10,755 bases of DNA, taken from positions 1-10,755 of the forward strand of contig CANGMY010000035.1 in the NCBI GenBank assembly GCA_947455015.1, given 5' to 3'. Shown piece after piece: positions 6,720 through 10,755 of this stretch (the stretch's first letter is position 1; every line of letters starts with the position of its first letter). Position numbers and translations under genes: made by a program. The notes under the pieces are model-generated. The model did no database searches. It saw nothing but the letters and a program-made list of their open reading frames with translations, and had not been told where the DNA came from. The DNA is from Microthrixaceae bacterium (lineage in GTDB: Bacteria > Actinomycetota > Acidimicrobiia > Acidimicrobiales > Acidimicrobilacustridaceae).

Positions 6720-8362
6720 AGCGCGCGTGGCGAGTCCCAATTCTTTTACTTCTCCCCATTTTGCTCGTTGGTGCCATTTATGTGCAGAACAACAGTGCAT
6801 CCACGTCTGGTCCGTCGGTTCGACTCAACGAAATGGTCCCGACGGCGTCGCCTGAAGGGGCGCTCAGTTCAACCTGGTACTGCGCTGCAGGTTCGGCAAC
6901 CGGTGTAACCACTGGCGATGGAGCTGGATTCGCTGAAGCAACTGTGACGATCTCAAATGCATCAGCCGCCGATTCGACCGGTGCACTGTCAGTGTTTACC
7001 GAAAAGGGTGATGCAACGAAGAAGGCGGTCAAGGTTGGTGCCCATGGTCAAACAACGGTTCGCGTCAGCGACATCGTGAAAGCGCCGTGGGCCTCCGCTC
7101 TTGTCGAAATGTCGGGCGGAGCAATCACCGTTACGCATGAATTGCGTGGTGCCGCAGGTCGCTCAATTAGCGCTTGTGCATCAGCACCAAGTGCCCAGTG
7201 GTATTTCCCTTCAGGTACAACTCGAGCTGGCACTCGAAATCTGATGGCACTTTTCAACCCATTCCCGGGTGAAGCAACTGTTGATTTCGCGTTCGACACC
7301 GAAGAGGGCGCTCGTACACCACAGCAACTTCAGGGAATGGTGGTGCCGGGCGGACGACTCGTAGTGGTCGATGTCGGTGCACTCGTGACGCTTCGAGAAC
7401 GTGTCGCTACAACAGTCACCGTTCGTATTGGGCGAGTGATCGCTGAGCAGATCCAAACATCTGATGGCCGAACGAATACTGAACAAGGACTTACAGCGGT
7501 GCTCGGTGCGACTGCGGTTGCTCCTATTTGGACATTCCCGGTAGCCACTGCAGCATCAACGACGGCCCGAGAAATTGTTTCGGTCATCAATACCGGCGAA
7601 TCGGATACCGAGGTTCAGGTCGAGGTGCAACTTGATGATCCGACGACGAATGGAAGTGTCGAACCGTTTGTTGTTCAGGTTGCATCGCATCGTTCTGCTC
7701 AAATCGACCTTGGGTCCGACCCACGAATTCCGAAGACGGTCGGTCGTTGGCTGATTGTGCGCTCAACGAATGGCGCACCGATTGTTGCGGAGCGCTCAAT
7801 CGGAGCGACTCGAGCAGCTGCTGTGGGCGGCTACGCGTTCACAATGGGCGTTCCAATTCTCGCGACACATTGGCTTGGCACGATCGCAACAACAACCGAA
7901 ATTTCATCAACATTGGTTTCTGTCGCGAACCCGTCTGCCACTGAAACCGCCACAGTGACGATTTCGACACACTCGAAGGGTTCGAAACTTGCTCTCGCTA
8001 CTGCGAAGGCAGTTCGTATCGCTCCTGGACAGCGATTGGTCCTTAGTCTGGCGTCGGCGACGACAGGTAAAGCAGATGCGTCGCTCGAAGTTGAATCGGA
8101 CCAACCTGTCGTCGTTGGTCAATGGATCGCTTCGGCGACTCCGTTAGAGATCATGACAATCTCCGACTTTCCTGTTCTTGGATCTGAATCGCTTCCAGTC
8201 AACGTGTTCAGTCCTGATCAGGCAGTTGCGGCGTCCGGCGGATCTCCCTCAGACGACACCATTCCTGACGTGACCACGACAACAGTTGCGGCCTCGACGA
8301 CAACTGTCGCCGGAGCATCAACGACCACAGTCGCCGGCGCAACGACAACCACCATTCGTTGA
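6716..8362 (+). CDS. Exported DUF5719 family protein with four internal repeats
   Basis: This is a 548-aa extracytoplasmic protein of unknown function. The N-terminus KRAWR followed by a hydrophobic segment (7-23) is an uncleaved anchor or signal peptide. Four repeats of about 100-114 residues follow. Each has a Trp block (W54YC, W162YFPSG, W272TFP, W386LG), an Asn-led beta strand pair (N81, N181PFPGEATV, N292TGESDTEV, N405PSATETATV) and a closing strand (VTHEL, VIAEQI, IVAERS, VVVGQW). This suggests tandem beta-sandwich modules. WYFPSG with LFNPFP is what I associate with DUF5719, a family found next to large GT2 membrane proteins in actinobacteria; no search was run. The C-terminus (520-548) is a TTTVAGA-type low-complexity tail. 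Only two cysteines occur, C56 and C154. TTG start at 6716 with GGAGG. No catalytic motif is visible, so a structural or accessory role in the glycan machinery is inferred from context. Confidence 0.85.
   Translation: MKRAWRVPILLLLPILLVGAIYVQNNSASTSGPSVRLNEMVPTASPEGALSSTWYCAAGSATGVTTGDGAGFAEATVTISNASAADSTGALSVFTEKGDATKKAVKVGAHGQTTVRVSDIVKAPWASALVEMSGGAITVTHELRGAAGRSISACASAPSAQWYFPSGTTRAGTRNLMALFNPFPGEATVDFAFDTEEGARTPQQLQGMVVPGGRLVVVDVGALVTLRERVATTVTVRIGRVIAEQIQTSDGRTNTEQGLTAVLGATAVAPIWTFPVATAASTTAREIVSVINTGESDTEVQVEVQLDDPTTNGSVEPFVVQVASHRSAQIDLGSDPRIPKTVGRWLIVRSTNGAPIVAERSIGATRAAAVGGYAFTMGVPILATHWLGTIATTTEISSTLVSVANPSATETATVTISTHSKGSKLALATAKAVRIAPGQRLVLSLASATTGKADASLEVESDQPVVVGQWIASATPLEIMTISDFPVLGSESLPVNVFSPDQAVAASGGSPSDDTIPDVTTTTVAASTTTVAGASTTTVAGATTTTIR
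8270..8359 (+). repeat. Degenerate Thr-rich minisatellite at the end of the DUF5719 gene
   Basis: Four units starting with ACGACA/ACGACC-type Thr codons encode TTTVAAS, TTTVAGAS, TTTVAGA and TTTTIR, with 21-24 bp per unit. Synonymous codons vary between units, so the protein pattern is better conserved than the DNA. Such Thr-rich tails are frequent in exported proteins of Acidimicrobiia and may be flexible or O-glycosylated; the modification is speculation. Confidence 0.7.
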
Positions 8363-8364
8363 CC

Positions 8365-8820
8365 ATGGAACGGCTACTCATCGCGGTTGTCCTTGTGGCG
8401 TTGGCGGTAGTCGTCGCAGTGGTGCTCCAACGACGAAAGCCGGCACCTCCGGCTGGCGCGGAATGGAATGTTCCAGTTCAACTTGACCGGAACGATTTCG
8501 CGCGTGCCGACGCGCCGTGGCTAGTCGCAGTGTTTACATCGTCGACGTGTGACGCGTGTGCTGGTGTTTGGTCCAAGGCGATGCACCTCGACGCTGGCTC
8601 CGGGGGTCCCGTGTGTGTGCAGGAACTCGAGGCCGTGCACGAAGCCGAGATTCATCGGCGCTACGGAATCGACGCAGTACCCCTTGTGCTGATAGCGGAC
8701 AGCGAGGGTGTCGTGCAGCGCCACTTCATTGGCCCAGTGACAGCAACTGACCTTTGGGCTGCGGTCGCTGAAGTACGAGAGCCGGGCTCAACCCCCGGAC
8801 CCTGCGAGAACCACGACTGA
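8365..8820 (+). CDS. Membrane-anchored thioredoxin-fold protein
   Basis: This 151-aa protein has an N-terminal hydrophobic segment (residues 4-21), a basic linker QRRKPAPP, and one thioredoxin domain. The redox motif is FTSSTCDACAGVW with Cys62 and Cys65. The cis-Pro loop is AVPLVLI with Pro106, followed by the usual GVVQRHFIGP strand. Two further cysteines, C84 and C147, lie outside the motif. Predicted role: thiol-disulfide exchange or redox sensing. The positive cluster after the span would by the positive-inside rule put the domain in the cytoplasm, so export is uncertain. I chose ATG 8365, 2 nt after the DUF5719 stop. TTG 8359 in the same frame would overlap that stop as TTGA and add two residues. 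Neither has a ribosome binding site, so translation probably depends on reinitiation from the upstream gene. It is the last gene of the operon. Confidence 0.8.
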   Translation: MERLLIAVVLVALAVVVAVVLQRRKPAPPAGAEWNVPVQLDRNDFARADAPWLVAVFTSSTCDACAGVWSKAMHLDAGSGGPVCVQELEAVHEAEIHRRYGIDAVPLVLIADSEGVVQRHFIGPVTATDLWAAVAEVREPGSTPGPCENHD

Positions 8821-8821
8821 A

Positions 8822-10755
8822 TTAGTTGTCGGTTGCGTCGGCGTCGGCTTCGGCGGGGGCTGCGTCGTCAATGCCACTCGGTGACAACGGAACTGATGTT
8901 CCGTTATGCGGATTGGCTGACGTTGATCCGGCGCGGGCCAACTCGAGAAGACGAGAGACCTCAGTGCCATCGATGGTCTCGTGTTCGAGCAGCGCACGGG
9001 CGACGAGGTCGAGACCATTGCGGTTCTCGGTGAGCACCTCGCGGCAACTTTCCTGCGCTTGCCGCAAGATGCGTTCGACTTCTTCGTCGATCACACGAGC
9101 GGTGTCGTCGGAGTAGTCGCGAGTGTGCATGAGGTCTTCGCCAAGGAAAACCTGACCCTGTGAGCCCCATGCCATGGGGCCGACGCGAGTGCTCATTCCC
9201 CATTCGCGAACCATCTTGCGGGCGAGCTCAGTTGCGCCAACGAGATCGTTGTTTGCTCCGGTTGACGCCACATTGAAGACGAGTTCTTCGGCCATGCGGC
9301 CGCCCATGCGAACGATGAGCATGTCTTGGATGTAGTCCTGTCGGTAGATGTGGCGTTCCTCGATGGGTAGCTGCATCGTGACGCCAAGGGCCATTCCGGA
9401 AGGAATGATCGTGACCTTGTGCAATGGGTCAGCCGTGGGAAGCACTGCCGCACAGACCGCATGTCCGGCTTCGTGGTAGGCGATGGCTTCTTTCTCAAGA
9501 TCGGAAAGCGCCATGGAGTCGCGCCGTTGCCCCATGAGAATGCGATCGCGAGCTTCTTCAAAGTTGCGTCGATGAATTTCGGTGGCGCCTTCACGAACGG
9601 CGAAGAGCGCAGCTTCATTGACAAGGTTCGCCAGATCGGCACCGCTCATTCCGGGGGTACCGCGAGCAACAAGGTCAAGATCGACATCGGCATCCACTCG
9701 CTTGTGGCGAATATGGACATCGAGGATTTGGCGACGGTCTTCGAGTTCTGGCAGGGGCACCACAACCTGGCGGTCGAAGCGGCCTGGGCGGAGAAGCGCA
9801 GGATCGAGGATGTCGGGTCGGTTCGTGGCCGCCATCATGACGATGCCAGTGGTGACCTCGAAGCCGTCCATCTCGGAGAGCATTTGGTTCAGTGTTTGTT
9901 CGCGCTCATCGTGACCACCGCCGAGGCCAGCACCGCGTTTGCGGCCGATGGAATCGATTTCATCGATGAAGATGATGGCGCGACCCATTTTGCGGGCACT
10001 GTTGAAAAGGTCGCGAACACGGCTGGCACCGACACCGACAAACATTTCCATGAAGTCCGAACCGGTGACTGACAGGAATGGCACGCCGGCTTCGCCAGCA
10101 ACAGCGCGGGCAATAAGTGTCTTGCCCGTTCCGGGTGGACCGACGAGAAGGATGCCTTTTGGTATGCGCGCACCAATTTCCGCGAAGCGTTCTGGATGCT
10201 TCAGGAAGTCGATGACTTCGGTGACGTCCTGCTTGACGCCTTCGTACCCGGCGACATCGGCAAACGTGGTGGCGGGTCGTTCCGATGAGTACGTCTTGGC
10301 CTTGCTCTTTCCGATGGACATGATGCCGCCCATCTGTCCCGAAGCACGGCGCTGCATCCACATGAAGAAACCGATGAGCAGGAGCACAGGCAGGAGGAGC
10401 GGAATCAGAGTGCTCCAGATGCTTTCGGTCGGCGACGAGTACTTGACGCCCTTCTCGGTGAAGAGTGCTTGGTCGGCATCAGTGGGCTTGATTGGGCCTG
10501 TGGTTGAAAAATTTGAACCGTCGTTGAGCGTTCCCGAAATATGGCCGTTGGCATTGTCGAACGTGGCGTTCTTCACGTTGTTGCCCGTGAGGTCGTTGAT
10601 GAATTCGCCATAGGTGATTTGGTTGCTCGGCGTTGACGAGGCGATGAACTGCAAACCAATGGCGCCAACGACGACGGCAAGGAGAACGAGAATGGTCCAG
10701 CGGGGCCACCCACCATCTCCACCGAATCGACCGCTATTGCGACCTTCGCCGGGAC
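8822..10755 (-). CDS. ftsH: ATP-dependent zinc metalloprotease FtsH, N-terminus beyond window
   Basis: This membrane-anchored AAA+ protease degrades misfolded and regulatory membrane proteins. 643 complete codons are visible; the frame stays open to the window edge, so the start is not seen (a TTG at 10654 lies inside the first membrane span and is not the start). Counting from the codon at 10753, a Gly-rich basic leader is followed by the first span (19-37), an extracytoplasmic domain, and a second span (about 114-132). The AAA module has Walker A GPPGTGKT (205-212), Walker B IIFIDE (260-265) and the second region of homology NRPDILDP to GRFDR. The protease domain has the zinc site HEAGH (427-431; DNA 9475-9461) and the third ligand Asp503 in NNDLVGAT. 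The tail is acidic (DDAAPAEADADATDN). All catalytic residues are intact. The gene converges on the thioredoxin-like gene with one base between stops. Confidence 0.98.
   Translation of the reverse strand, partial: PGEGRNSGRFGGDGGWPRWTILVLLAVVVGAIGLQFIASSTPSNQITYGEFINDLTGNNVKNATFDNANGHISGTLNDGSNFSTTGPIKPTDADQALFTEKGVKYSSPTESIWSTLIPLLLPVLLLIGFFMWMQRRASGQMGGIMSIGKSKAKTYSSERPATTFADVAGYEGVKQDVTEVIDFLKHPERFAEIGARIPKGILLVGPPGTGKTLIARAVAGEAGVPFLSVTGSDFMEMFVGVGASRVRDLFNSARKMGRAIIFIDEIDSIGRKRGAGLGGGHDEREQTLNQMLSEMDGFEVTTGIVMMAATNRPDILDPALLRPGRFDRQVVVPLPELEDRRQILDVHIRHKRVDADVDLDLVARGTPGMSGADLANLVNEAALFAVREGATEIHRRNFEEARDRILMGQRRDSMALSDLEKEAIAYHEAGHAVCAAVLPTADPLHKVTIIPSGMALGVTMQLPIEERHIYRQDYIQDMLIVRMGGRMAEELVFNVASTGANNDLVGATELARKMVREWGMSTRVGPMAWGSQGQVFLGEDLMHTRDYSDDTARVIDEEVERILRQAQESCREVLTENRNGLDLVARALLEHETIDGTEVSRLLELARAGSTSANPHNGTSVPLSPSGIDDAAPAEADADATDN

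Noticed and set aside
8359..8364. TTG at 8359 as the thioredoxin-like start
   Set aside because: Possible, but the ATG two codons later is a better initiation codon and neither has a ribosome site; the difference is two residues.
9419..10613. Two plus-strand open frames of 217 and 224 aa
   Set aside because: Both are antisense shadows of ftsH, whose Walker A, Walker B and HEAGH motifs are intact.
10652..10654. TTG as the ftsH start
   Set aside because: The frame continues upstream through the rest of the first membrane span (WTILVLLAVVVGAIG) and stays open to the window edge.

Overview
The window most likely comes from a chromosome of an actinobacterium, probably of the Acidimicrobiia type. 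This is an inference from several features: frequent GTG and TTG starts, TANNNT-type -10 elements, a DUF5719 protein next to a very large GT2-plus-membrane glycosyltransferase, a Thr/Val/Ala low-complexity tail on an exported protein, and moderately high GC by eye. No phylogenetic marker in the window was tested.

Left part (1-3007, minus strand): a four-gene run reads right to left. It holds a small unrecognised protein of 73 aa, a GT4 glycosyltransferase, a GDP-4-keto-6-deoxymannose reductase (Rmd type), and GDP-mannose 4,6-dehydratase (gmd), whose 3' end lies outside the window. Together these predict synthesis of GDP-D-rhamnose and a glycosyltransferase that could use it. The first three genes are packed within 1-9 nt of each other. 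gmd follows after 94 nt, which may hold its own promoter.

Centre (3008-3071): a 64-nt divergent promoter region. It carries a perfect 13-bp direct repeat with a 16-bp period and a -10 element placed for leaderless transcription of the small leftward gene.

Right-centre (3072-8820, plus strand): a tightly coupled three-gene operon. It encodes a 1215-aa fusion of a cytoplasmic GT2 glycosyltransferase with a multi-span membrane module, an exported DUF5719 protein built from four visible internal repeats, and a small membrane-anchored thioredoxin-fold protein. The two divergent operons look like one envelope-glycan locus: one side makes and transfers a deoxy sugar, the other supplies a membrane polymer enzyme with an extracytoplasmic partner. 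The glycan product is unknown.

Right end (8822-10755, minus strand): the AAA+ membrane protease FtsH, convergent with the thioredoxin-like gene with a single base between the stop codons. Its extreme N-terminus lies beyond the window. No tRNA, rRNA, CRISPR array, insertion sequence or phage gene was seen. Coding density is near complete, and no gene-free stretch exceeds 100 nt.
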